Origin: Zygaena filipendulae | Lineage: Eukaryota; Arthropoda; Insecta; Lepidoptera; Zygaenidae | Length of the DNA: 64,000 bases | Reading direction: 5' to 3' | Assembly (NCBI GenBank): GCA_907165275.2 | Contig: OU015652.1 | Location: forward strand, 1,689,001-1,753,000 | Shown here: piece by piece, positions 11,847 through 23,415 of the stretch | How positions within the stretch are numbered: the first letter of the stretch is position 1 | Layout of the letters: each line of letters begins with the position of its first letter | The notes under the pieces: generated by a model | Databases searched by the model: none | What the model saw: only the letters and a program-made list of their open reading frames with translations | Told to the model about the DNA's origin: nothing | Translations under genes and position numbers: made by a program

Positions 11847-13343
11847 TACCTATATAAACGAGTCTCGATAATCGATGCATTAATTTTGACTTCAATAAAA
11901 GGTTTTTCACTATATTTTCATAGGTAGGTAAATAATTGCTCCAACAAGCGCATGTTGCCCATAACGTGTACAATAGTCATTAACAATATAGTTTTATCTT
12001 ACACAAGGAAAATAATAAAATGATTTTCTGACGTTTACATGTTTCAACTAAAAAAATATCGAATTCGAGATAGTAACACAATAGGGATAGACTGCACAAA
12101 TTTAAAATTACACCACTATACATAAGACGAAAACAATTTGATCTACTTTTCCTTCATAAGTTAATACATTCTAGTTTTTATTCCCCTTCCTTACTTCGCA
12201 GTCTCAACTTCAATACCAGGCACACTAGCAGAAAGCCCCTCCCCTTTAAACTTGATGTCTACAAAAACAACACATCTTACTACAATCCCATTGTCCGAAT
12301 GTGCCGTTTGTACAATGATATGTCTAATAATGTTGCTGTTGATATCTTTGACCCACGTCATAACGTTTTTTAAAGCAACCATAAAAAAATGCATGATCCC
12401 GGTTCGTTCCTCTCTGCTCTGATCGTTTCCTTCTTCTCTATTTTTTTTTTAATTTTTATTTTAACAGTACTAACATAACTTTAAGTTTTATTTTAACGAC
12501 CTAACAGCTTTTTATTTTTATTTAATAATTGTGTTTACCATGCTGTGCCCACATGTCTGTGGTAACAGTCTAGCTCTACAACCTTGTATTATAATTTTAG
12601 TCAATATTCCGATTGTTACCTGTTTTGTGAGTCCAATAAATAAATAAATAAACAAATACCTAATAAGAAAGAACTCACGTTTAGTGTTTTTTCAATAATA
12701 AAAGAATAAAATCTAACTTTTACCTTGTGATTCTGTGTAAATTGAGAAAACTCTTTTATGGCCCTGCTGCCCATCTGCGCCCTCTATCGGCTGAGAAGGT
12801 GCATAATATTGCAGTTTTGCAGCGAACCACGCCGTGCAGGCCAATAATTTATCTAAATAAGTAAACGAATACATAGCCGCATTTCTAGTGGCAATTACTC
12901 TTTTCTCGTTCTACATGTTAGCAAAATATGATTAATTTCGATTTCATTTGCCATCACATATCTAATTAGTTATTTAAATATTTAAAAAATCGAAAGTTTC
13001 TCGCATTAAATTTACAAGTAATTCGTCGTTAGGCTGTCGCTATATGTATACCAACTGATGGTTACCTAACTATTAATGGTAAATCTATAAAAATAATAAT
13101 GCCTAAACCAATAATCGCGATTTCAACAATTTGATTGAAAGAAATAAAATTATTGTACCAGGGGGGATCCCAGTAGGTAGGTACCAATATTAAAAATCTC
13201 ATCATAGTTGGTCCAAAAACCAAATAAACTACAAACAAATTTAGCTGGTAATGTTTTTTCACGCGAAACAATACCCTCAATACCCTAACTAGTACCGTAG
13301 TTGGACGTAGTTGTGTTTGAAACTGTAACTGAAACCGGTTTAA
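11847..13343. other. no gene seen apart from a LINE tail
   Basis: Contains a retrotransposon 3' tail (see 12430-12656). The minus-strand frames at 12191-12394 and 13062-13352 have no recognisable domain; the second is hydrophobic and low-complexity. Confidence 0.45.
12430..12656 (+). mobile_element. LINE 3' tail with (AATAAAT)n
   Basis: TGCCCACATGTCTGTGGTAA, then a TTGTTACCTG block, ends in CCAATAAATAAATAAATAA. A 3' end carrying a polyadenylation-like tandem repeat fits a truncated non-LTR retrotransposon insertion. No coding sequence survives. Confidence 0.5.
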
Positions 13344-13744
13344 CGGCCGCACTCACGGCGGCACTCAGAGTCGTTTTAATGATTACTTAAGTAACAATTT
13401 AACTTACCGCCGCACTCAGAGTCGACTTTAATGACTACTTAGTTAAGTATAGATTTTTAAAACAAACTGCCGCAATCAGAGACGTTCAGTAAATTAATGG
13501 TAATTGGCATTTAATGAGATGTAACTTGATTAGTTAAATGCCAATTAACATTAATTTATTAAACTTGTCTGATTGCGGCAGTTTTGTTTTAAAAATCTAT
13601 ACTTCTAATCTATATAAGTAGTCATTAAAATCGACTCTGAGTGCGGCGGTTAATTAGTTAAATGCCAATTAACATTAATTTAACGAACGTCTTTGTGTGC
13701 GGCAGTTTTGTTTTTTAAACAACTCTGAGTGCGGGCTGCGGCCG
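13344..13744. mobile_element. nested foldback (MITE-like) element, copy 1
   Basis: Two layers. The inner palindrome, 13401-13650, has arms AACTTACCGCCGCACTCAGA...AGTATAGATTTTTAAAA...CTGCCGCAATCAGA mirrored by TCTGATTGCGGCAG... CTGAGTGCGGCGG. An outer layer (GGCCGCACTC at 13345; GAGTGCGG...GCGGCCG at 13727-13744) suggests a second copy split by the inner one. The inner loop itself contains ATTGGCATTTAATGAG and its mirror. Confidence 0.85.
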
Positions 13745-14008
13745 TATAAATCAAATAAGGTCAGTCATGTTAGTAGCATGATGTACCAACCTACAGTTTT
13801 GAAATGAGTTATTAGTAGCACCAACAGTTTGTCATAATATTTTGTAGACACTTTACCTATACCTCGTTTAAGCTCAGTTATCCTACCTAGTTTAAGGTTT
13901 AATGCGTTCCGACACCATCGTAAAGTATTCGTATTATAGGCGTATATTATTATTATTATGGTGCATCCAAGCTTTTCCTGTTCACGCTCATTACTTTTTG
14001 TATTCAGA

Positions 14009-14255
14009 ACTTACGGCCGCACTCAGAGTCGACTTTAATGATTACTTAGTTAAGTATAGATTTTTAAAACAAAACTGCCGCAATCAGAAACGTTCAGTAA
14101 ATTAATGTTAATTGGCATTTAATGAGATGTAACTTAATTAGTTAAATGCCAATTAACATTAATTTATTAAACTTGTCTGATTGCGGCAGTTTTGTTTTAA
14201 AAATCTATACTTAACTAAGTAATCATTAAAGTCGACTTTGAGTGCGGCGGTAAGT
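14009..14255. mobile_element. foldback (MITE-like) element, copy 2
   Basis: Near-identical to the inner element at 13401-13650 and better preserved: arms of about 115 bp from ACTTACGGCCGCACTCAGAG to CTTTGAGTGCGGCGGTAAGT, almost perfect inverted complements. It has no coding capacity. The copy is young, judged by the few arm mismatches. Confidence 0.88.
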
Positions 14256-14636
14256 ATTTACCTACCTGCTAAATTTTTCATCAGAATGTTATTCACATTT
14301 ATACCTACAGCGGCGGCTCGACATGTCCGAAGAGTCCGACTTCGGGACTCCTTCATCAGGGACGAGTCGGACGTTTAACCTTTAGCAAATCGCGGTAGAT
14401 ATTAGTGTTAACAGTTAACATTTGCTAGTTTTTCTTTTTTCAAAAAACAAGGTTTTGTGCCAAGTCACTTAATATCACTTTTGAGGCTATGCTATGCTAT
14501 GCGATGTGAGAATTAAAAAGCATGAGCAAGCAAAACAAAATGATACACTATAAAATATACATATAAGTACCTACAGACCCCATAGGAGGTAGACTTTGAT
14601 CGGCAATCAAGTTCCAGCAGTTTGTAACTTTAACAT

Positions 14637-14810
14637 ACTAGCTGTTCTCCGTGGTTGCACCCGCGGTAATTTTGGAGATCCTGTGGGAATTCCAGGATAA
14701 AAGTATCCTACGTCTTTGTCTGTACCCCTGATAATGTGTGTGCAAAGTTTCATGATGATCGGTTGAGCCTTTAAGTCGTGAAAGCGTAACAAACAAACAA
14801 ACTCATTTTC
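14637..14810 (-). repeat. family A repeat
   Basis: Reverse-orientation copy: ACTAGCTGTTCTCCGTGG at the left, GATGATCGGTTGAGCC, GTGAAAGCGTAACAAACAAA at the right. Diverged (TCCTGTGGGAATTCC). Confidence 0.8.
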
Positions 14811-14932
14811 AGTAAGTTATTGGAAGATGAGAATTTAAATCCTACGTAAATCAATGTTTCTAACGATGCAAAAAGACGGATTGAATAAAATGTAATTAGT
14901 AACGGATCAAACAGCCCATATTAGTTAGTTAA

Positions 14933-15125
14933 GAGCCTATGCACACCACGTTTTTTAAACGCGCCGTTGACGCGCGTTTGTAGCGATACAGACGCGATAC
15001 GAACGCGAGTCAGACGCAGCCTGTAGACTTTTGTAGGATGAAAGCGCGCCGTCGACGCGCCGTCGACGCACGTCTCTAAAACGCGCGTCGACGGCGCGTT
15101 TAAAAAACGTAGTGTGCATAGGCCC
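14933..15125. mobile_element. 193-bp CpG-rich foldback MITE with TTAA flanks
   Basis: Arms of about 50 bp: left CCTATGCACACCACGTTTTT then AAACGCGCCGTTGACGCGCG; right is the inverse with three or four mismatches. It is flanked on both sides by TTAA (14929-14932 and 15126-15129), as for piggyBac-type target duplications. The inside is full of GACGCG and GTCGACG words, very unlike the AT-rich surroundings. No ORF. Confidence 0.85.
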
Positions 15126-15644
15126 TTAAAATTTGAAAAAAGCAGTAAAGTTAAAAGAAAACCATTGCAGAAAAACTGAAAACATTGATTTGACAAGTGA
15201 AAGGCTATTCGTTGTACGTAGTATAGGGAAGTCAGCAATTTATAAGGGAGCCAAGTTCCCATTGTGGGTAAATGATAGGACATAGCAGTATAGACAAACG
15301 AAAAGCGACGGACGTTGTTAGCCGGTGTCGGCTGTGTAATAATAATTTGCATTGTACTTAATAAAACAATAGGTACGAGTAGATATCGTACCGGGACAGC
15401 AAGAACGGTTGAACAGTGTGCACAGTCAACATCAGAAATATGTCCCTAATCACTATTGACAGAACCATTCAATCGCATTCGTTATCATCAATCGCATCAC
15501 GTTATCAAAGACTGACAAAAATTACTTGTTTTTGGTGCTAACTGTACTAAATGGTTGTTTGGTTTAAGGGCAACTAATTATCTTTTTGTTCAAAATTTAT
15601 AGGTACTAATATTAAACACATAAACACATGCCTTCTAAATAAAT

Positions 15645-15671
15645 CTTTCTTTCTTTCTTTCTTTCTTCCTT
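15645..15671 (+). repeat. (CTTT)n microsatellite
   Basis: Six or so TTTC units directly after CTAAATAAATC, probably the tail of a retroposed sequence. Confidence 0.8.
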
Positions 15672-16494
15672 CTCACGCCTAAAGAAGTGAATAAATTAAG
15701 AAAGGCAAGGAGATGGGATGCATCCTGACTCTTGACATGCTACTTTAATTAATTTTGATGAGAGTTGTTTGAAGTCATGAAGTTATAAACTGCAGAAAAA
15801 TAGAAAATACCTACATTATTTTAATGTAAAATGAAGAATCCCAAAATGGCTTAAAAATACAGCAATTTTTAAGAATAAAAAGAATAAAAAAAATGGAGGT
15901 ATCATAGCGAGTGGCTGCCGAGCTGCCTCGTTACAAGTTTTATCATAAACCGTGAAGTTAGCAAACCTTGGAACAACATTATTCTCATTCAGTATAATTT
16001 GCACTCAGTGTTATTGGAGCAAGTCGCAGAAAAAGCTAATTAAAGCAATTAGTAGGAAATATTGAGGATATTGATGGTGGCGAACTGATGCAATAATAAA
16101 TTTATTTTATTTTCAATGCCTATACCATAATTGGTCTACTATTTACATTCTTACATAGTTTTTGAAAAAAAAAAAGAAAGCGTTACTTTGATTGCACATA
16201 ATACGTAAAGTAACATGCAAATAATATACTATCTAATATCTATTACACGCGATGAAAGGCGAGGTGTGAGATATCTGTAGGTATTACGAGGAATAGACTA
16301 AAGAAATCCGACATGGTTTCCACTTAGCATGTTGCTTGACATGAGGGGGCAGTCATGGACGTGCAATAACTTCTTATGGTAGAAAAATATTCGATGATGA
16401 TATGATCGCGAACATTCCAACATTACTGGCTAAGGTATTTATTTCATTATCTACAATCAATGTTGCAGAATCCATTTCAAGAAACATTTTCCTT
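15672..16494. other. no gene seen
   Basis: No coding or RNA feature recognised. A short A-run sits at about 16167. Confidence 0.45.
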
Positions 16495-16677
16495 ACTAAT
16501 ATTATAAATGCGAAAGTGAGTTTGTTTGTTTGTTTGTTACGATTTTACGCCTCAATGGCTCAACGGGTCATCATAAAATTTGCGTGCACGTTCTTAGGGA
16601 TACAGATAAGGACATCGGGCACTTTTTATCCCGAAATTCCCGCGGGAACTCCGAAATTACCACGGGTGAAAGCTAGT
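16495..16677 (+). repeat. family A repeat, full-length short form
   Basis: Well preserved: ACTAATATTATAAATGCGAA, TTTGTTTGTTTGTTTGTTAC, ATTCCCGCGGGAACTCCG, GGGTGAAAGCTAGT. Lacks the last GCGGGGCAC block. Confidence 0.85.
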
Positions 16678-18064
16678 TAAATAATAAAGTCACACAATAT
16701 ACACACTGATATAGAAACAAGAGCTGTTTCCATTATCTGCCTTGCTTCTACTCATTTCGTGCGAATCGCATCAAATAGGATTTCGGCTATGGTGCTTAAA
16801 TTTTTTTTAAGGAAAAAAATAACTGTTTATATTAATAAGCAGTGAGTGGATGCTCCACCATTCTAAATGATTCTAAACAATCAATTCAAATTTCGGAACA
16901 GAATTTATTATATTTACTTACATCACATGGACATAACTGATAAAATACATGGTGACATGGATATAGGTCAAACCATTTTAATCAGCAACTTCCATATTAT
17001 TATTTTTTGTTTGAAGAGAAGCACGAGGTTGGGACGACGGTTGATGATAAGCTAAGGCTACAATACTTACTGAAATGTTCGCATTACAAAGTAAGCCACT
17101 AATATTGATCCGTGATCCTAAAAAGAAACTAGCAGGTTTTTCCTCATCAAAACAATTAAAGTCGGAAAATCCATAAGACGAAATTACGTATATAAAATTA
17201 AAGAAATTCCTCAAACAGAATGACTGAAAGCACCTATCAGTAACATAGTAAAGTATAAATGCAGCGTGGATTGTGTATAATGTTATAATTTCGATAACAA
17301 TTTAAGACGTAACGAGAATTCTCGTAACAAATCGAATTGATCGGAAACTTAGGAAATTCTATTTTCCATAAAGTTCAATGCGAGTGACACGCACGTGTAG
17401 TATTTACACCCAGACGATGTGATTAAAATCTACCTAATGACTAGTGAATCAATTAACATATTTTAATATTGTCAAGTTTATTCGTTTTTGAATGGAACTT
17501 TCGCCTTGTCGTTTGTAGGTAATAAGTCTGTTCTGACTCTGAGCTCCAAAAGTAAAAGTTAAGTTAATTCAATAGAGAGATAACAATAACCATGGGGAAT
17601 CTCAGAGGGATGTTGCCTTATGAAGATATGAATGAAGCAAAAGACAGGCTTAACTCTATAAAAAGTTAGAAATATCGGTAGGGGAGAGCGGGGTTGGTTT
17701 TAACGGAGGTAAGAATTAACAAGCTTATTCCTGCCAAACGTGAAGTGTTAAAAATATGAGACTCAGTTTAGAGTAACTATATACACAGCCGAATATGTCC
17801 TAACTTGTAAGTTAGCGACCAGCCGTCCCTAAAGATAGTTGTGTGCAGTAACCTCGGATTGACAGGTAAATAAACATTTCGTACTTAGTGATAAATTGAT
17901 TTACGATGAATTTTTTCGCTAAAATCAATCAAAGTTTATCCTAAGTGAAATTCTATTTTATTGACTTTAAAACTATTATACTTGTTTGCAATTATTTTGA
18001 CTACATTATTTTCTGGAATTGATAAAGTATAAAAAGTGACCTTGGGGCTAAAATTAACAAATTG

Positions 18065-18102
18065 AGTGGGGTAAGTATTAACATGTTAATACTTACCCCA
18101 CT
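18065..18102. repeat. 38-bp perfect palindrome inside the transposon
   Basis: The half-site AGTGGGGTAAGTATTAACA is followed at once by its exact reverse complement with no spacer. Its word GGGGTAAGTATTAAC is the subterminal motif of the surrounding element placed head-to-head. Confidence 0.95.
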
Positions 18103-18162
18103 TACCACTTAATATATGTAAGTAGTTATATTATGATAGTAAACGAGTGTTTTTTTTATAGA

Positions 18163-18541
18163 ATGAGAAATTACAAAAGGAAGAGCACAAGGGTATCACG
18201 TCTCAAGAAGTATTTGAGCTGGCAGCTGAAGAGGTTGTGGTAAAAAACAGGAAATATAGATATATATAAAAAACCGTCTTGTTTTCAATTCTGAGCAAGA
18301 AACAATAATAGCAGATTATTTAGTAAAATGTTCTAATATCTCTTTTGGATTGCTACCAGACGATGTCAAAAAATTTGCTTACGAGCTTGCCATTCAATAC
18401 AGTTTAGATAATATTCCAGAATCTTGGAAAAGAGACGGAAAGGCTGGCAAAGATTGGTTTACTGGTTTTATGAAGCGCAACGCATCCTTGTCTATTCGAA
18501 GTCCTGAGCCGACCAGCTTAAGCAGAGCAACATTCTTTAAA
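18163..18541 (+). pseudogene. pogo/CENPB-type transposase, DNA-binding part only
   Basis: ATG at 18163 follows a T-rich tract and AG and reads M-R-N-Y-K-R-K-S, the usual start of insect pogo-like transposases. A frameshift then puts the continuation (SQEVFELAAEEVV) in another frame. Further on, VFNSEQETIIADYLVKC, IPESWKRDGKAGKDWFTGFM and KRNASLSIRSPEPTSLSRA match the CENPB-type helix-turn-helix of this family. The frame loses similarity after about 18535, where the DDE endonuclease should begin. It is broken by at least one frameshift and a large deletion. Confidence 0.85.
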
Positions 18542-19420
18542 CTAAAAAGTTTAAATAACTTTAAAACATTAAGTTTAAAGTTTTTTAGGCTTACAAATAT
18601 TCAAACTGTAGCAATGATTGTTATTAAGTGTAAATTTAGAAGAATTTTCTATATTCTTTCAGTTCCTATCACAAAAAGTACTGATTTGTTTAACATTAAA
18701 GACAATAAAACATTTTCATTAATGCAAGTGAAATTTTATTTAAGTTTTTGATGAAATTTTAGTCTCGGTTAATAATTGCCCCTTACGTTAATACTTACCC
18801 CAGCTCTGTTAATATTTGCCCCAGATGCGGGGTATGTATTAACAAATGACTTTTTTGGTTTTCATGGCTCTATTTCTGAAAGAACTTACTTACCTGATGG
18901 TTTTTGTTAGTAATATCATAGCTGAATAACCAAAGCATGATTTCAATAAAAAATAAAACGAAAAAATTGATTAATCATGAAAATATAAACCATAATACAA
19001 AATTTGTTAGTACCAGCCCCGCGCTCCCCTAGAGAAAGAACGAACCATAATACCTCTGGAGTTTCTTGGATTTTTTTTAAAGCGACGACGACTTTCTTGG
19101 ATATTTTAGAAGGTCTAAATAGAAAATAGAATTTCAAGCGTAGATAGGTATAGCGTTTGTGAACTAAACCGCAAAAAAACAATTCAATAGAGACTACTAT
19201 TGTTACAAATAAGGTAGGAATGGAAGGATATTATATTGATTTGAAATAACAATACCTACTGACTGCACACAACTATGTCAATAAAATAAATGTTATTTTA
19301 TGATTTCGGACAGAGTAACCGCTTGTTAATATATAATTTATGAAGCAAAGACTCAATAATATTATAAGAATTAAATATCATTAGAAAGACTATAGATTAG
19401 GCACTTTGATCTATCTACAT

Positions 19421-19650
19421 CTAATATATATAAATCACGTGTCACGTTGTTTGTCCGCGATGGACTCCGAAACTACTGAACCGATTTTGATAAAATTTTG
19501 CAACCATTTATAATATGGTCCAACTTAAAAGATAGGATAGTTTTTATCCTGGAATTCCCTCGGGAACTGAAGGACATAGAGTACTTTTTCCCGCAACCTC
19601 CGCGGGAACTCCGAAATTACCGCGGATGAAATCGCGGGGGACAGCTAGTA
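19421..19650 (+). repeat. family A repeat
   Basis: Variant opening (TATAAATCACGTGTCACGTT) and an extra copy of the CGGGAACT module, ending ATCGCGGGGGACAGCTAGTA. The next element starts two bases later. Confidence 0.75.
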
Positions 19651-19651
19651 C

Positions 19652-19904
19652 CTATATAAAAATGAATCCCTATTTCCCTTGGTCACGGCATCACGCGAAA
19701 ACGGCTGGACCAATTTCGCTAATTCTTTTTTTGTTGTGTTTGTTATTGTCAAGAGAAGAAGAATAACAGAAGTTAAGAGTTCCTGTGGGAATTCCGAATC
19801 TCCGAATTTTGACGAAACTTTCACTAATTAGCTGATGTAATAAGGAGTAATAAAGCTACTTTGGAGCACCTGTGGGAGTTCCAAAACTCGCACGAAGAGA
19901 GCTG
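19652..19904 (+). repeat. family A repeat, long form, 3' end decayed
   Basis: Opens TATAAAAATGAATCCCTATT and shares CTAATTAGCTGATGT and GCTACTTTGGAG with the copies at 20711 and 31316. The CAGCTAGT end is lost. Confidence 0.65.
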
Positions 19905-20710
19905 TGTTTGGGGTTCATCGACAGATAAACAGATTCATGAGGGTTGATCAACAAATAAACACAATATGTTTTAATCCGTGCAAAGAGTATTATTATTATT
20001 ACTCTGAGGTAAAATGCATGTACTTAAACATGTATTAACAGTGTATGTACGTTCAATAATAATAATAATACGGCTACAAGTATGGCTCACTGTGACGGTG
20101 ATGGTGACGTCTGAGCAAAACCGATCCGACCCGATGTACCTACTAAGAAGGAAAAGTTATTATAAGAACCACACTAGCTGACAATAGGTAATAGGATTTA
20201 GTTATGACCCTCAACAAACTTAAAATGGTAAGCATATACAGAACTATGTGTAAGGCATATAAATATCTTTCGCCCGAATAAGCCACTTTTCATTCAATAA
20301 TAATAAAATTAGTTGCGCACGACCCGCGTCTGTTGAAACATTAAAAAAAAAATTATGAGGTATGGTTTCGGTAGATATATTGTTGTATACCAATGTTTAA
20401 TTAATTTTCAGAATTCAATAATTATTGCCGAAATCTTCATTTTTGTTATTCATTGAGGATTTTACAGAGATCAGACAAGCGCCGACCGCCATAAAAAAAT
20501 CAGATAGTATTTAGTATTAGTACGTGAAATAGGGTTAAGAAAAGAATGACTTTCGAAAAGAATTTTGAAGCACTTTGGACTTTATATAAAAAAGTTTTTT
20601 TCAAAAAGTAGGTAGGTTACTCACATTTTTGTCTATATGTGAAACTACGGACACCAAAAAGTACAATAATACCTATACCTAATCATCTTTTCACCAACCC
20701 TCGAACCTTG

Positions 20711-21035
20711 TCTATATAAATAAAACTGGATCGCCAAATGTGTTGCTAAGCGTATAACTTGCAAATGACTGCAACAAATTGGATAAACCTTTTTTTTGGG
20801 TTCGTTATTTTCAGGACAAGGTTTTTATAAAAGAAATTTGGAGTTCCTGAGGGAATTCCGAAACTCACGCGGGTGAATCTCCGAAACGGTTGGACCGATT
20901 TTGACAGAAGTTTCACTGTGCTAATTAGCTGATGTCATTAGGAGTGAATTAAGAAAGTGAATTAAGAATTAATTACTTTGGAGTTCCTGTGGGATTCCAA
21001 AACTTCATGCGGGTGAAACCGCGGGCACATCTAGT
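20711..21035 (+). repeat. family A repeat, long form
   Basis: Two successive GGAGTTCCTGNGGG modules, the block CTAATTAGCTGATGT between them, and end GGGTGAAACCGCGGGCACAT then CTAGT. Confidence 0.75.
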
Positions 21036-21222
21036 TTCTCATATTTTTGTAATTAAAACGCTTTCGCATATATGCTTAGTATGCTAATAACCGTTATTTA
21101 ACGGTTTATTATATGACCTATATATGACGTTATTCAAAAACTATCATAACTACTAAACTAAACTACTTCTAGGTATATCTTTTCCTAATAATTAATTACT
21201 ATTATCTCAGAGTAATAAATCT

Positions 21223-21405
21223 ATTATTAAATAGTGGTAAAGTTTGTGAATTGTGAGTTTGTGAATCTGTGAGTTGTGACGTTGTACCTACTCCCTGGAT
21301 CTACAGAACCGATTTTGAAAATTCTTTCACTTATAATAAGCTACGGTAGTCTTGAGTGACATAGAGTACTTTTTATCCCAAAATTCCCGAAATTCCACAG
21401 CTAGT
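21223..21405 (+). repeat. family A repeat, GTTTGTGA subtype
   Basis: Subtype seen also at 23203, 34665, 59161 and 62934: GTTTGTGAATTGTGAGTTTG, GAACCGATTTTGAAAATTCT, GAGTGACATAGAGTAC, ending CCACAGCTAGT with the CCGCGGG block deleted. Confidence 0.7.
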
Positions 21406-23202
21406 TGCTGATTTATCCAACTATTTGTTGACAATCGGTAATAAAATCATTAAACAGATGATAAATTACAAGTCAAACTTTCACCTAAAATTACTATTCG
21501 TAAAAGCGAGATCGGAATTAAAACATGTAAAGAAAAAACCAAACCTGTAGCACTGTTAATAAAAAATCCAAAAGTAACGATATCATTCCAACCATTGAAG
21601 CAGCAACCACAAAAACATTCACGAATCACAAATTATGATGTACCGACCAACACGATAAGTCATCCAAACGAAAACACCCCGTACGGTGATTAATAAAGTT
21701 CTATTATAGTTATTAAAATTAGCACTGGATCTCTGTGGGGGATTTTTGAACGTTGCAACATTGAATTTGGAACTACTCAAAGGCAAAGTTATGCCAACAC
21801 GTGCGATGCGCGTCGCAGACGTATCGACTCTGAGTCTACCGGACTTCACGTTTCTATGACGTGAATCGTTTGTTGGGTCTCGAAAACTCAAACGATTCCT
21901 CATACTCTCAGGCAGACTCGGGCGAGAAACGGTCGATTCAAAAAATATCTATGCACTTTGATGTTTGCAAGACCATCATGAGTGAGATGAGACGAACTGA
22001 TTGATGGATTACAAAAAAAAAGGAACTGTTTTGCTTTTTTGCTCCTATTTGCTTTGTTGTCATTGAGTGGGCAATATTTATTACTTTTACCTTGCTAATT
22101 GACCTAACTGCTCTTTAATGATTTTAACATGAAAATATACCTATACTTATGGTTAAAAACGCTGTTATACAAGCCCCTGCAAGCTTATAGCTTAGTGTGG
22201 GATCAAGTAGATCTGTGTGTTGTGAAGTGGATTATTATTATTTAAACTTCATTAAGTATTGCTGAAAATTTTGCGACCATAGTTTTGTTACCCAAAGGTT
22301 GTGACCTCGATAACATAAGTGATCACCGAGCCAATAATGATACAAATGACGATAATATTGTAAGGAAGACAACACTAAAACACCACGTACACACCACAAG
22401 TATATACAACCATGTTTTATGCAAATATAGACGAAAATAGAAATTGAAGAAATCAATGTCGCCGCATCAACCGGACAGGCTGTACTCGTAGCCTCCCTCG
22501 AAGTCGGTGCGCGTTCATTATCCATAAACAATTGCGAGAATATTACATAGGCTATTAGTTATTAGTGCGGTATGTAGGTTAGTAATGAATTCTTACCGCC
22601 AGTTGCCTCATGTGAATGATACGTTTCAAATATTCCGCGTAGGTAGGTATCTAGTCTTTATAATGCTAGGTATATTTTATCTAAATTCTGAATAGATGTA
22701 TCTCATATTTCGTTAAAACTGTTCCAAAAAAGTGTCTCTAAAAACTTGTTATCGATTAAACATAATGAATATACGCATTCCAATACAATGAAGCAATAGG
22801 TACCAGGTTTGCTTTGTAAAAGATAGTAGGTACAATAGGCAAATCACTTTTTAAATTATGTGTTCAGTTTAAAATTGTATGTAATTCTTACCTACCAGAT
22901 TATTACATATCTATGAAAACAATAAAAAATGTTAACTAAATACTTCTATAATCAGATTTCAAAACAATACTTTCTTCGGAGAACTCGGAACTTTGTCCAT
23001 GCCCATGTTTAATTTTATAAATTAAAGAAAAATATGAAATAATTTGAAAACTTAAAGCGATCACAATTCAAAACGACAAAATTTGTTTCATTTTGATTAA
23101 TTTAAATCGAATGTAACTTAAGTTCAATAAAAATAACTTTGAATATAAAATTTTGATTGGGTGACATCAGGGACACCGGAACTGAACAAGAATGTATACA
23201 TT
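21406..23202. other. no gene seen
   Basis: Frames at 21619-21903 and 22238-22531 (minus) are under 100 codons without recognisable domains or splice context. Confidence 0.45.
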
Positions 23203-23415
23203 ACTAGCTGTCCCCCGCAATGTAAATGTAATTTCGGAGTTCCGTTGGAAACATCGGGATGAAAAGTACCCTATGTCACTCGGGACTACCGTAGCTTCCT
23301 ATAAGTGAAAGAATTTTCAAAACCGGTTCAGTAGGTCCAGAGATTACCCTCTACAACGTCACAAACTCAAAATTCACCAATTCACAGACTTTACCTCTTT
23401 ATAATGTTAGTATAG
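23203..23415 (-). repeat. family A repeat, GTTTGTGA subtype
   Basis: ACTAGCTGTCCCCCGCAATG at the left and TACCTCTTTATAATGTTAGT at the right, i.e. reverse orientation. The CCGCGGG core is mutated. Confidence 0.75.

Larger units (their letters stand above)
17681..19029 (+). mobile_element. pogo-like DNA transposon, internally deleted
   Basis: Terminal inverted repeats GGGGAGAGCGGGGTTGGTTT (left) and the inverse of GGGGAGCGCGGGGCTGGTAC (right) are flanked on both sides by TA (17679-17680, 19030-19031), the Tc1/mariner/pogo target duplication. Inside each end the word GTTAATACTTACCCC or its complement recurs (about 18048, 18065-18102, 18789, 18809, 18829), like iterated subterminal binding sites. 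The middle carries a decayed CENPB/pogo DNA-binding region (18163-18541). No DDE catalytic region is visible, so it is non-autonomous. Confidence 0.85.

Noticed and set aside
12191..12394. 67-codon minus-strand frame with ordered-looking sequence
   Set aside because: No splice partners or homology recognised, and it lies just upstream of a LINE tail.
13062..13352. 96-codon hydrophobic minus-strand frame
   Set aside because: Low-complexity AT-rich translation running into the foldback element at 13344.
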